A program made the position numbers and the translations under genes. The notes under the pieces are model-generated. The model saw nothing but the letters and a program-made list of their open reading frames with translations, ran no database searches and was not told the DNA's origin. Source: DASXKD01 sp963806145 (GTDB lineage: Bacteria > Actinomycetota > Actinomycetes > Streptosporangiales > Streptosporangiaceae). Taken from it: a stretch of 64,000 nucleotides of DNA. Below are positions 25,931 to 34,683 of this stretch, piece by piece. Numbering within the stretch: position 1 is the first letter of the stretch; the number at the start of each line of letters is the position of its first letter. The stretch lies in assembly GCA_963806145.1 (NCBI GenBank), contig CAWDXD010000023.1, forward strand, positions 62,001 through 126,000, given 5' to 3'.

Positions 25931-27258
25931 CCGCCGGCCCGCGGCCCGCCCTGTCCTGGCCGGACCTGCGGGGGACGCGCACCGGGGTCTGGGGGCTCGG
26001 CGTCGAGGGCCGGGCCAACCTGCGCAAGCTGGCGACGCTGGGCGCGGAGGCGGTGCTGGTGGACGACCGGCCATCGGGCCCGGGACCGGACGGGCAGCCG
26101 GTCCTCGCCACCGCCGCAGGCGGCCTGGAAGCGCTGGCCGCCTGCGAGGTCGTGATCAAGTCACCCGGCATCAGCCGGTACCGCCCCGAGGTCGCCGAAC
26201 TGGCGGCCCGGGGCATCCCGGTGGCCGGCGGCCTCGGCCTGTGGCTGGCCGGGGCGGACCGCAGCCGGGTCGCGTGCATCACCGGGACCAAGGGCAAGAG
26301 CAGCACCACGGCGATCGCGGGGCACCTGCTGCGCGAGTGGGGCTACCCGTGCGTGGTCGGCGGCAACATCGGCCAGCCCCCGTGGGACCCTTCGCTCGAT
26401 GGGGACGCCCGGTACTGGGTCATCGAGACGTCCAGTTACCAGGCCACCGACCTGGCCTGGTCGCCCGTGGTGGTCGCGGTGACCTCGCTGCACCCCGACC
26501 ACCTGGACTGGCATGGTGACGTGGAAACGTACTACGCCGACAAGCTGTCCGCTTGCTCACAGCCCGGCGCGGACCTCACCGTCGCGAACGGGGACAGCCC
26601 GGAACTGGCGGCGCGCGCGGCGATGCTCGGCCCACGAGTGGAGTGGGTCCGGGCCGGCGATGACCCCGGTGCCGGCTGGATGGCACCGCTCGGCCTGCTC
26701 GGCGCGCACGGCCGGCGTAACGCGCTGATCGCCCGCGCCTGCCTGCGGGCACTCGGGGTGCCCGAGGCCTCCGACGAGGCCGCGCTGACGCGGGCCGCGG
26801 CGGGCTTCGTGCCGCTGGCGCACCGGCTCCAGGTGATCGGCGAGGTCGGCGGGGTGACGTTCGTCGACGACAGCCTGTCCACCAACGTGCTGCCCACCCT
26901 GGCCGCGCTGGATGCCTTCCCGGGCCGCCGGGTCGCGCTCATCGCCGGGGGCCACGACCGTGGCATCGACTACGCGCCGCTCGCCGCCGGGCTGGCCGGG
27001 CGGGATACGCCTGCCCTGGTGCTCGCCGTGCCCGACAGCGGGCCCCGGATCCAGGCGGCGATCGAGGCGGCCGGGCCCGCGAAGGTGGACGTGGTGGCGT
27101 GCGACGGACTGGACGAGGCGGTGCAGCGCGGGTTCGGCTGGGCGCGCCCGGACGGGGTCGTGCTGCTGTCACCCGCCGCGCCGAGCTTCGGCCGGTTCCG
27201 GGATTACGCCGACCGCGGTGCGGCGTTCGCCCGGGCCATGGAGTCCTGCCGGGGTTAG
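25927..27258 (+). CDS. murD: UDP-N-acetylmuramoylalanine-glutamate ligase (MurD family)
   Basis: A 443-residue Mur ligase. Motifs: GVWGLGVEGRANLRKL (uridine-binding N-domain), ITGTKGKSSTTAIAGHLL (P-loop), IETSSYQATDL, TSLHPDHLDWHG and VDDSLSTN, then LIAGGHDRGIDY and LLSPAAPSFGRF in the C-domain. It ligates glutamate to UDP-MurNAc-L-Ala. It is isolated from the usual mra/mur cluster and coupled to pgeF (GTGA overlap), so it may be a second copy. MurD2-type enzymes that add L-Glu exist in some actinomycetes, and this cannot be excluded. Confidence 0.85.
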   Translation: MTAGPRPALSWPDLRGTRTGVWGLGVEGRANLRKLATLGAEAVLVDDRPSGPGPDGQPVLATAAGGLEALAACEVVIKSPGISRYRPEVAELAARGIPVAGGLGLWLAGADRSRVACITGTKGKSSTTAIAGHLLREWGYPCVVGGNIGQPPWDPSLDGDARYWVIETSSYQATDLAWSPVVVAVTSLHPDHLDWHGDVETYYADKLSACSQPGADLTVANGDSPELAARAAMLGPRVEWVRAGDDPGAGWMAPLGLLGAHGRRNALIARACLRALGVPEASDEAALTRAAAGFVPLAHRLQVIGEVGGVTFVDDSLSTNVLPTLAALDAFPGRRVALIAGGHDRGIDYAPLAAGLAGRDTPALVLAVPDSGPRIQAAIEAAGPAKVDVVACDGLDEAVQRGFGWARPDGVVLLSPAAPSFGRFRDYADRGAAFARAMESCRG

Positions 27259-27296
27259 CCCGCCCGCCAGCCAGCCAACCACCACAATTGGGTGAC

Positions 27297-28646
27297 ATGA
27301 GCGACAGCGGGCTTTCCGGGGCCTTGTTGCGCGAGTTCGCTTCCGTGGTGGGCGATGCGCATGTGCTGACCGGGGATGCCACCGCCGGGTACGCGGTGGA
27401 CTGGACCGGCCGGTTCCGCGGGCATGCCCCCGCCGTGCTGCGCCCGGCGGACACCGCTGAGGTCGCGGCGGTGTTGGCGCGCTGCCGGGATGCGGGCGTG
27501 GCCGTGGTCCCGCAGGGCGGTAACACCGGCCTGGTGGGCGGCGGGGTGCCGCGGCACGGCGAGGTGGTGCTGAGCCTGGCCCGGCTGGACCGGCTGGGGC
27601 CAGTGGACACCGACGCGGCGCAGGTCACGGCCGGCGCGGGGGTGTCCTTGCAGCGGGTCGCGGACGCGGATCCGGGCCTTGACCTCGGGGTGCTGATCGC
27701 CAGCAGGGACAGTGCCACGGTGGGTGGCGCGGTCGCGACCAACGCGGGCGGGCTGCGGGTGCTGCGCTACGGGCCGATGCGGGCCCAGGTGCGCGGCGTG
27801 GAGGCGGTGCTCGCCGACGGCACCGTGGTGTCGCACCTGGCCGGGCTGGTCAAGGACAACACCGGGTACGACTACGCGGGCCTGCTGGCCGGCTCGGAGG
27901 GGACGCTCGCCGTGGTCACCGCGGCCCGGATCCAGCTCGTGCCCCGGGCGGCCGATCCGGTCACCGTGATCATCGGGCTGGACGGCCCCAGCGAGGTCCA
28001 CGAACTGACCAGGGCGGCGTTGCGCGCCGTCCCCGGCCTGCTGTCGGCGGAGTTCTTCACCCGGGCCGGGCTGGACGTGCTGGCCGAGCACGCCGGGCTG
28101 GCGCCGCCGCTGCGTGCGCCCGTTCCCGCCTTCCTGCTGCTAGAGGCGGCCGGGCCGGGCGCCGACCAGGACCTGGCCGGGGTGGCCGGCGATCACCCGG
28201 CGGCGGTGGGCACCACGGCGGCGGACCGGTCCAGGCTGTGGGCCTCCCGGGAGCGCCATCCCGAGGCGGCCGGGTTCCTCGGGGTGCCGCTGAAGCTCGA
28301 CGTGTCCGTACCGGCCGCGCAATGGGTCAGGCTGGCCACGGAAGTCGGCGCGGTGGTCCGGTCCGCGGACCCGGACGCGAAGGTGATCATCTACGGGCAC
28401 GTCGCGGACGGGAACCTGCACGTCAACGTGGTGCCCGCGGCCGATGCGGACGGGCGGCACGAGGACGCGGTGTTTGGCTTCGTGGCCTCGCTCGGCGGGT
28501 CGATCTCGGCCGAGCACGGCATCGGCGCGCTGAAGGCCCGCTGGCTGCCGCTGGTCCGGTCCGCGCAGGAGCGCGCGCTGTTCGCCCGGATCAGGTCCGC
28601 GTTCGACCCGGACGGGATACTCAACCCGCACGTACTCCCCCGATGA
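27297..28646 (+). CDS. FAD-binding oxidoreductase (GlcD / D-2-hydroxyacid dehydrogenase family)
   Basis: A 449-residue flavoprotein of the PCMH fold. FAD-binding motifs: VPQGGNTGLVGGGVP, IASRDSATVGGAVATNAGG and VLADGTVVSHLAGLVKDNTG, then AGSEGTLAVVTAAR. The C-terminal domain ends IIYGHVADGNLHVNVV and SISAEHGIGALK, the active-site histidines of 2-hydroxyacid dehydrogenases. The substrate is likely a D-2-hydroxyacid such as D-lactate or 2-hydroxyglutarate. The ATG at 27297 follows a GGGTGA stretch. It stands alone after murD with a 38-bp gap. Confidence 0.85.
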   Translation: MSDSGLSGALLREFASVVGDAHVLTGDATAGYAVDWTGRFRGHAPAVLRPADTAEVAAVLARCRDAGVAVVPQGGNTGLVGGGVPRHGEVVLSLARLDRLGPVDTDAAQVTAGAGVSLQRVADADPGLDLGVLIASRDSATVGGAVATNAGGLRVLRYGPMRAQVRGVEAVLADGTVVSHLAGLVKDNTGYDYAGLLAGSEGTLAVVTAARIQLVPRAADPVTVIIGLDGPSEVHELTRAALRAVPGLLSAEFFTRAGLDVLAEHAGLAPPLRAPVPAFLLLEAAGPGADQDLAGVAGDHPAAVGTTAADRSRLWASRERHPEAAGFLGVPLKLDVSVPAAQWVRLATEVGAVVRSADPDAKVIIYGHVADGNLHVNVVPAADADGRHEDAVFGFVASLGGSISAEHGIGALKARWLPLVRSAQERALFARIRSAFDPDGILNPHVLPR

Positions 28647-28687
28647 TCAGCGGGGCCGGTCCTGCCCACCGCGGTAGCCGGCATATA

Positions 28688-28701
28688 GTTGATCTCTCAA
28701 C
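28688..28701. promoter_or_regulatory. Short inverted repeat upstream of the hemerythrin gene
   Basis: GTTGA-TCTC-TCAAC, a perfect 5-bp inverted repeat, 23 bases before the ATG at 28725 and next to an AT-rich ATATAG. It could be an operator or a promoter element. Evidence is by eye only. Confidence 0.3.
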
Positions 28702-28724
28702 CAGAGTGGCCTGCCGGAGGTGCG

Positions 28725-29341
28725 ATGACCGCGCGTGACGCGCTGGGTGTGACGCCGACCCCGGACACCGGCGAACGGCTCAGCACGGCCCGGCTCTGGG
28801 ACGAGTCTGACCGGCCGGCCCGCAGCCACCGCCGGACGCGGCCTACTCGGCGCACGGCCGGGCGGTCGCCCGCCATCTCATCGAGATACACGACCACCTG
28901 CGCTCCGAACTCGCCCAGATCCGCGACCTCATCGGCCAGGTCAAGGACGCCGCCGGCGCCGCCCGGGCGCGTTCGGCGATCAACCAGATGACGCTGCGGC
29001 AGAACAGCTGGACGCTGGGCGCGTACTGCGCCTCGTACTGCCGGATCGTGACCGGGCACCACACCCTGGAAGACCAGGCGGTGTTCCCGCACCTGCGGGC
29101 GGCTGAAGCGGGCCTGGCACCGGTGCTCGACCGGCTGGCCGGCGAGCACAAGACCATTCACCAGGTGCTTGAGGACGTGGACGCCGCGCTGGTCGAGCAC
29201 CTGCGCGACCCGGACGGGTTCGACGGGCTGCAGGAGGCGGCCGACATCCTGACCGACGTCCTGTTGTCCCACCTGGCCTACGAAGAGGCCCAACTGGTGG
29301 AGCCGCTCGCCCGGCACGGCTTCTACGGCGGGCAACTGTGA
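28725..29341 (+). CDS. Hemerythrin-domain protein with apparent frameshift
   Basis: Starts ATG 28725 behind GGAGG with MTARDALGVTPTPDTGERLS. Near 28828-28840 the reading must shift by one base (from DRPARSHRR to PPPDAAYSAHGRAVARHLIE) to continue. The helical bundle then carries the di-iron ligands: EIHDHLR, GHHTLEDQAVFPHL, EHKTIHQVLE and LSHLAYEEAQLVE. Joined, the product is about 205 residues. Hemerythrins bind O2 or sense/scavenge NO and O2. One base seems to be missing in a GC-rich run. Confidence 0.7.
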
Positions 29342-29365
29342 GCCCCGCCGGGAGATGATGGCCCG

Positions 29366-29920
29366 GTGAGGGTGATCGCCGGCAGCGCCAAGGGCCGGAT
29401 CCTGCGGCCGCCGCGTACCTCCGCCACCCGGCCGATCACCGACCGGGCCAAGGAGAGCCTGTTCAGCATCCTCACGCCGCGGACCGGTGGCCGGCGCTTC
29501 CTCGACCTTTTCGCGGGCACGGGCAGCGTCGGCATCGAGGCGCTCAGCCGGGGCGCGGCCTGCGCCACGTTCGTCGAAAGGGCCGGGCCTGCCCTGGCGG
29601 GCATCCGGCACAACCTGGAGGTCACCGGCCTGGCGGCACGGGCCGAGGTGGTCGGCCGGGACGTGTTCGGGTACCTGCGGGAACCCCCGGTTCCCTTCGA
29701 TGTGATCTTCGTGGCCCCGCCGCAGTGGCGCGGCCTGTGGCCGCGCGCCGTCGCGCTCCTCGACCGCGAGCCCGGCTGGCTGGCGGACGGCGGGATCGTC
29801 GTGGCGCAGCACGACCCGTCGGAGAGCGTTCCGCTGGACCTGGCGCACCTGGAACTCGCCGACGAGCGGAGCTACGGCCGGGTCCGGTTCACCTTCTTCG
29901 CCGCGCGGTCACCCTCATGA
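29366..29920 (+). CDS. RsmD-family RNA methyltransferase with altered motif IV
   Basis: A 184-residue class I SAM methyltransferase: VIAGSAKGRILRPPRTSATR, ITDRAKESLFSIL and FLDLFAGTGSVGIEALSRGA are RsmD (16S rRNA m2G966) landmarks. The catalytic motif IV, normally (D/N)PPY, reads VAPPQW here. I recall this PPQ variant in a subgroup of RsmD-like proteins, so the target base may differ. The GTG at 29366 lies 24 bp after the hemerythrin stop, and the stop overlaps the next methyltransferase (ATGA). Confidence 0.8.
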   Translation: MRVIAGSAKGRILRPPRTSATRPITDRAKESLFSILTPRTGGRRFLDLFAGTGSVGIEALSRGAACATFVERAGPALAGIRHNLEVTGLAARAEVVGRDVFGYLREPPVPFDVIFVAPPQWRGLWPRAVALLDREPGWLADGGIVVAQHDPSESVPLDLAHLELADERSYGRVRFTFFAARSPS

Positions 29921-30564
29921 GCACGCCCTGGCCGGACATCGCGCACACCTATGACGTGGCGGCCGAGCACTATGCGGCCGCGTTCGCCGCGGAACTCGAC
30001 GGCAAGCCGTTCGACCGCGACCTGCTGGACCGCTACGCGGCGGCGCTCGCCGGGCGCGGCGAGGTGTGGGACGTGGGCTGCGGCGCGGCCGGCCACCTGA
30101 CCAGGTACCTGGCCTACCGGGGCGTCGCGGCGTCCGGGGCGGACATCTCCCCCGGCTCGGTGGCGGTGGCGCGGCGGTGCCAGCCGGGACTGACGTTCCG
30201 GGTGGCGGACATGTGCGGCCTGCCGGCCAGCGACGCGTCCCTGGCCGGCGTCGTGGCGTTCTACTCGATCATCCACCTGCCCAGGCCGCGCATCCCGGCG
30301 GCCCTCGCGGAGTTCCGCCGGGTACTTGCTCCCGGCGGTGCGCTGCTGGCCGCCATGCACGGCGGTACCGGGGAGACCGGCTCCGAGGCCGCGTTCGGCC
30401 TTCCGGTCCAGGTTCGTGCGACCCTCGTAGCGCTGGATGAATTCGCGGCAATGGCGGAGTCGGCCGGCCTGACGATCCGGGAGCGGCACGAACGCGCTCC
30501 CTACCCCGGCGAGTACCCCTCGCCGCGCCTCTATCTCTGGGCGGAGGTCCCGCTACCGCGGTGA
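29917..30564 (+). CDS. Class I SAM-dependent methyltransferase
   Basis: A 215-residue Rossmann methyltransferase (Methyltransf_11 type). Motifs: VWDVGCGAAGHLTRYLA (SAM-binding), SGADISPGSVAVARR and FYSIIHLPRPRIPAALAEFR, then LAPGGALLAAMHGG. The substrate is unknown. It overlaps the RsmD-like gene by ATGA. The 3' end overlaps the small membrane gene on the other strand by 12 bp. Confidence 0.8.
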   Translation: MSTPWPDIAHTYDVAAEHYAAAFAAELDGKPFDRDLLDRYAAALAGRGEVWDVGCGAAGHLTRYLAYRGVAASGADISPGSVAVARRCQPGLTFRVADMCGLPASDASLAGVVAFYSIIHLPRPRIPAALAEFRRVLAPGGALLAAMHGGTGETGSEAAFGLPVQVRATLVALDEFAAMAESAGLTIRERHERAPYPGEYPSPRLYLWAEVPLPR

Positions 30565-30774
30565 GCCCGGCCGGGCCTGGCTGTCCTGCCAGGTGCCGCC
30601 GTGTTCCTTGGCATACCGCCGCTGCTGACGCGGGGAGCCGGCGTACTGGTCGTACATGTCCTCGGCCCGGCGCTTGGTCCTACGGCTCATCAAGCGCGTC
30701 TGCCAGCCGGTCAGCACTGCGAAGCAGTAGATACCGATGACAAACAGGGCCGCGATGGCGATATCTAGCCACAT
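30553..30774 (-). CDS. Small single-helix membrane protein, hypothetical
   Basis: A 73-residue protein with an N-terminal transmembrane helix (MWLDIAIAALFVIGIYCFAV) and a basic cytoplasmic tail (SRRTKRRAEDMYDQYAGSPR, then QQRRYAKEHGGTWQDS). The ATG at 30774 begins the helix. No family known. It overlaps the methyltransferase stop in convergent orientation. Confidence 0.55.
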   Translation of the reverse strand: MWLDIAIAALFVIGIYCFAVLTGWQTRLMSRRTKRRAEDMYDQYAGSPRQQRRYAKEHGGTWQDSQARPGSPR

Positions 30775-30992
30775 ATGGGTCACCCCATCCGCGCGGGCGC
30801 CTCGCCCGCCAATGACTTGCGTACCCCGAAAGCCGGTGGCAAACATTCCATCCGGGCGGTATCGGCCGTCAACCGCTGTGATCCTGCGCACGTCTCACCT
30901 GTGGATGACGCCGCCCCTGCGACGACAGTCAGCGCGGTGGTCCAGGGCCGGGCCAGGCCACCGCGCACGGTGTCGGTGGTCGGCCCATAAGG

Positions 30993-31892
30993 CTAGGTGG
31001 CGCGGACGAAGTCGGCGATCACGGTGCCGAGCCGCTCACCGGCGTCCTCCTGCAGGAAGTGGCCCGCGCCCTCGATGACGGGGTGATCCAGGCCGGCCGC
31101 GCCCGGCACGGTCCGCTTCAGTATCGGCGCCATGGCCCCGGTGATCGGGTCGGAGTCGCTGAACGCGACGAGGAACGGCTTGTCCCAGGCCGCGAGCTGC
31201 TGCCAGGCCGCCCGGTTGGCCGCCGAGGCCGGATCGTCGGGGGTCGTCGGGACCAGCGTGGGCATCGCGCGGGGACCGGCCTTGTAGCTCTCATCGGGGA
31301 AGGGTGCCTCGTAGGCGGCGAGCACCCCGGCGGGCAGCACGGTCCGGCACCCGGCCTGCACCAGCCGGGAGATGCCCAGCTCCGGCGCTGCCGCCACGAC
31401 GTCACGGAACCGCAGCCACACCTCGGGCATCGCCTGGTCGCCGGTGGGCAGCCCGGTGTTCGCCGCGACCACCCGCGCGAACCGGTCCGGGTGCTCGGCT
31501 ACCAGGCGGAGCCCGATCAGCCCGCCCCAGTCCTGGCCGACGAGGGTGAGCCCGGTGAGGCCGAGGGCGTCGAAGGCAAGGGCGCGCGTCCACTCGACGT
31601 GCCGGGCGAAGGAATGGTCGCTCATCTCCGCGGGCTTGTCCGACCGGCCGAAGCCGATCATGTCGGTGGCGATCACCCGCAGTCCGGCATCGGCGAGAAC
31701 CCGCATCACCGTGCGGTACAGGAACGACCAGCTCGGCTCGCCGTGCAGCAGCAGCACCGGCGGGCCGCCGGGTGGGCCGTCCTCCACGTAGGCCATCCGC
31801 AGCCCGCCGACGTCGGCATACCGCGGCGCCCAGGGGAAGCCGGGCAGATCGGCGAAACGGTCATCGGAGGTTCTCAGCGCGCGCACCCGCAC
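30993..31892 (-). CDS. Haloalkane dehalogenase-like alpha/beta hydrolase
   Basis: A 299-residue alpha/beta hydrolase. HGEPSWSFLYR (residues 50-60) holds the oxyanion region, and GQDWGGLIG puts an Asp nucleophile at about 121, as in haloalkane dehalogenases. GAGHFLQEDAGE carries the catalytic His. The Trp after the nucleophile and the HGEPSW motif favour dehalogenase-type chemistry on halogenated alkanes, though related hydrolases act on other substrates. The start is GTG 31892 (or 31886) with GGGAG upstream; the frame stays open to 32027 without family support. Confidence 0.8.
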   Translation of the reverse strand: MRVRALRTSDDRFADLPGFPWAPRYADVGGLRMAYVEDGPPGGPPVLLLHGEPSWSFLYRTVMRVLADAGLRVIATDMIGFGRSDKPAEMSDHSFARHVEWTRALAFDALGLTGLTLVGQDWGGLIGLRLVAEHPDRFARVVAANTGLPTGDQAMPEVWLRFRDVVAAAPELGISRLVQAGCRTVLPAGVLAAYEAPFPDESYKAGPRAMPTLVPTTPDDPASAANRAAWQQLAAWDKPFLVAFSDSDPITGAMAPILKRTVPGAAGLDHPVIEGAGHFLQEDAGERLGTVIADFVRAT

Positions 31893-32048
31893 ATGCTCCC
31901 ACGCGGCACCAGAGCGCGCAGCCCGGGAGCCGGGGGCCAGCGAGATAGGACTTGACAGCGCCGGCCGGATCTGGTGACCAGGCCGCCTGGCCAGGTCACC
32001 CGGCCAGGTCACCGGCGTGCCGAGCACGCCGGTGACCGCCGGGCATCC

Positions 32049-33044
32049 TTAGGCCGGAGTCCGGTTGGCGTCGATCTGGTCGAAGTCACCGAACCCGTTG
32101 AAGGTGCCGCCGCCGCCGGACCACTGCCACATCACGGCATTGCTGTCGGAACTGGTCACCCCGCCGTAGAACTGCGCGCAGGTGGTGGTGTTCCGCAGGC
32201 ACCAGCCGTCCGGTGTGTGCGACAGGCTGCTGGTGTCGCCGAGGTAGGTCCACTCGTAGGTGTGCCTGATGTGGGAGAACCCGCCGGTGCCGAAGATGCT
32301 GGTCCATATCGGCGCCGAGGAGTAGACGCCCGGCGTGAAGGCAGAGTTGTGCGCGATTTCATCGAAGAACCCGTTGAAATCGGCCCGGTCCACGCTCGAC
32401 GGGATGCCGGTCTTACTGACCTTGCCGCTGCACGGTGAGGTGTAGACCGACTTCCAGCCATTGTCCGTCGCCGGGCTGATGCCGGGCGCGTTGCCAGGTA
32501 TCTCGACGTCGGCGAAGATCACCGGGTAGGTCACCGTGAGCTTGGCGACATCGGAGAGCGTGCGGATCGCCTGCTGCTGGCCCCACGCGTACGCCTCGGT
32601 CGCGGTGCCGTTGTAGTGCGGATCGACGCCGGGGCCGCCCATGAACCAGTAGACACCAGTGCCGATGCCCAGGTGGTAGGTGCTGAAGTTGGTATCCGCG
32701 TCCGCGGCATTGGGGTCCGACCAGGCAATCTTGTCGCCGCAGTGCTGCCACGTCGCCCAGTTCCCCGTCATGCCGATGTAGCCGCCGTACTTCCCGCCGA
32801 TCCGCGGCTCGGAGTAGGGCGCGGAACCGCTGACCGTCACGGCAAAGCTGTCGGTGCCGTACCAGAAACCCGGCGGGCCTGGCTCGCCGCGGGGATTCGG
32901 CCGCCCTGCCTCGCGCCCCTGGCCTGCGCGGGCCCCGGCGCGGGCGGGCGCGTTCGCGGCCGCCGCCAGCCCGAGCACCAGTGCCGCCACGCCGACCACC
33001 GTGAGCCAGCCTCGCGGGCCGCGGGCCCGGGCCCATCTGTTCAT
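32049..33044 (-). CDS. Secreted glycoside-hydrolase-like (DUF1906-like) protein
   Basis: A 331-residue exported protein. The N-terminus MNRWARARGPRGWLTVVGVA with a following hydrophobic stretch is a signal peptide, possibly Tat-like given the arginines. The mature part is rich in aromatics and resembles TIM-barrel glycoside-hydrolase-like domains: GGYIGMTGNWATWQHCGDKI, GTGVYWFMGGPGVDP, VIFADVEIPG and FTPGVYSSAPIWTSIFGTGG. Two or three disulfides are likely. The closest family I can suggest is DUF1906 (Rv2525c-like). That is a fold-level guess. Confidence 0.6.
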   Translation of the reverse strand: MNRWARARGPRGWLTVVGVAALVLGLAAAANAPARAGARAGQGREAGRPNPRGEPGPPGFWYGTDSFAVTVSGSAPYSEPRIGGKYGGYIGMTGNWATWQHCGDKIAWSDPNAADADTNFSTYHLGIGTGVYWFMGGPGVDPHYNGTATEAYAWGQQQAIRTLSDVAKLTVTYPVIFADVEIPGNAPGISPATDNGWKSVYTSPCSGKVSKTGIPSSVDRADFNGFFDEIAHNSAFTPGVYSSAPIWTSIFGTGGFSHIRHTYEWTYLGDTSSLSHTPDGWCLRNTTTCAQFYGGVTSSDSNAVMWQWSGGGGTFNGFGDFDQIDANRTPA

Positions 33045-33237
33045 CACATGCCACCTGTCTCTCTTGTCGTGATGATCCCGGTCTAGCCCCAGATGCCGTG
33101 ATTCACCTGAATGTTGTCTGCCGGCACGTTGCACGATCAGCCCCGGCGTTAGCTAAGACGTTCGAACCCGCCGATTGGTGGTGGCGGATTCGGCCGAAAA
33201 ACAGCAGGCGAGCACCTTCGCCGGTGGCGCGGCCTGG

Positions 33238-34248
33238 CTAACCGAGGCGGCTGGCGGCCGTCTGCGCCCGGGCGAGCCGCTGCCTGGCCGTGTCCGCCGC
33301 CCGCGCCGCCGCCTCCTTGCCCCGCTGGGCGTCACGGGCGGCGCGGTTGGCCTGGCTCTCCGCCGCGATGGCGAGGCTGAGTTCCTTGTCGAGTCGCTCG
33401 ACCTGCTGCCTGGCGGACTCCTGGGCGGCCCGGGCGCTGGTGAACCGCGCTTCGGCCCCGGCAAGGTCGGCCTGCGCGGCCGCGACGGCGTCCGCCGCGC
33501 GGCGGACCGCCTCCTCCGCCTCCGCGATCTTGGCCGCCCGCCGCTCCGCCTCGGCCGCGGCCTGCCTGGCCTGGCGTTCCGCCTCCGCAGCGGCTAGCCG
33601 GGTCTCCCGTTCGGCCGCCGTCTCGGCTGTCCGCCGGCCGCTGGCCCGCTCCCGCGCGGGTGCCTTCCACTTGGCCGCTGCTTTCTCCTTAGCCGGTGTT
33701 TTCTCCTCGGCCGGCGCCTTCTCCCGGGCCGGTGCCCGCTGCCAGGACACCGCGCCGGCCTCGTCCCCGACGCCAAGCCCGGCATAGGACAGCGGGCTGG
33801 CCAGGCAGCCCGCCCGCACCGCGGCCGCGGCATCGGCGTCGGCCAGCGCCGCCTGCAGGGTGGCCTCCACCTCGCGCTCGACCTGGGGGCCGGCCGCCCG
33901 GCCATCCTGCTCCGCGAGCCGCTTCGCCTCGGCGACCAGGGCGGCGACCAGCCGCCTGCGCTGCACCGACAGTTCCCTTACCTGTTCCCCGGCCAGGTCC
34001 TGCTGCGCCCTGCGCAGCGACTCGCCCAGCGCCAGCAGTTCGCCCACCTGATCCCCGGCCTCCCGGACAAGCTGGTTGACCAGCCACGCGCTCACCGTCG
34101 GGCGGCGCAGCGCCCCGATGGCGCGGGCGAGATCCCGGTTCCCGGACGTACGGGCCTCCGCCACCCGCTCGTCGCGGGCGGCGGTGAAATCGCCCGGCGA
34201 GAGCGCGTACAGTTCCTCCGCCGCGTTCGCCAGGTCGCCGTCTTGCAC
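33238..34248 (-). CDS. Alanine-rich coiled-coil protein, conserved actinobacterial hypothetical
   Basis: A 336-residue protein. The N-terminus (LYALSPGDFTAARDERVAEA, then LARAIGALRRPTVSAWLVNQ) is a conserved helical domain found in many actinobacteria, in which the LRRPTVSAW motif recurs. Residues 180-215 are a Lys/Ala/Glu repeat region (EKAPAEEKTPAKEK). The remainder is a long coiled coil with QVERLDKELSLAIAAES. GTG start at 34248. Function unknown. It is followed 9 bp upstream by the small acidic gene on the same strand. Confidence 0.65.
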   Translation of the reverse strand: MQDGDLANAAEELYALSPGDFTAARDERVAEARTSGNRDLARAIGALRRPTVSAWLVNQLVREAGDQVGELLALGESLRRAQQDLAGEQVRELSVQRRRLVAALVAEAKRLAEQDGRAAGPQVEREVEATLQAALADADAAAAVRAGCLASPLSYAGLGVGDEAGAVSWQRAPAREKAPAEEKTPAKEKAAAKWKAPARERASGRRTAETAAERETRLAAAEAERQARQAAAEAERRAAKIAEAEEAVRRAADAVAAAQADLAGAEARFTSARAAQESARQQVERLDKELSLAIAAESQANRAARDAQRGKEAAARAADTARQRLARAQTAASRLG

Positions 34249-34257
34249 GGGGGGCCG

Positions 34258-34434
34258 TTACCGGTCGTCTTCGCGGTAGGGGACTTCCTGGCGCTGTTCG
34301 AGCACGTCTGCTTCGGGCTCGTCGTCGGGAATCTCTTCTGGCGTTGAGGGCTGCTCGCGATCCTCGGCGTCATGGTCGGCGTACTCGTCGTCGGCGTACT
34401 CGTCCTCGGGGTTGCGGTCGGTGCTGGATGACAT
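34258..34434 (-). CDS. Small acidic protein with DEYAD repeats
   Basis: A 58-residue acidic protein, MSSSTDRNPEDEYADDEYAD and onward. A 15-bp DNA repeat encodes DEYAD twice, and the tail is EEIPDDEPEADVLEQRQEVP. It resembles the C-terminal part of DUF5709-type proteins. Likely disordered. Ends 9 bp before the coiled-coil gene, so they may be co-transcribed. Confidence 0.5.
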   Translation of the reverse strand: MSSSTDRNPEDEYADDEYADHDAEDREQPSTPEEIPDDEPEADVLEQRQEVPYREDDR

Positions 34435-34683
34435 GGCTGCGAGTCTTGCTTGCTGGTGCCCGGGACGCAACCAAGCAGCCCGCGCCGGTGCCGGGCCGTT
34501 GGCGGCCGGCAACAGGGCTGCGTGCTTTGGCCGCGCTGTTCGGCCGCCCGCGCGGGCAGGCTCCGGCGTGGCCCTTTGTCTCTGGCCGGAGTGCCCCGCG
34601 GAGGCCTGCGGGGATCAAGGGTCACCTTGCGTGTGCGTCCTGCGGCCTTGCCCGGCCCTCACCCGGCAAGGCAGGGTGGACGG

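Noticed and set aside
25927..27258. Possible MurD2 (L-Glu adding) rather than MurD
   Set aside because: No MurL epimerase gene is next to it, and the sequence by eye does not separate the two; kept as MurD family.
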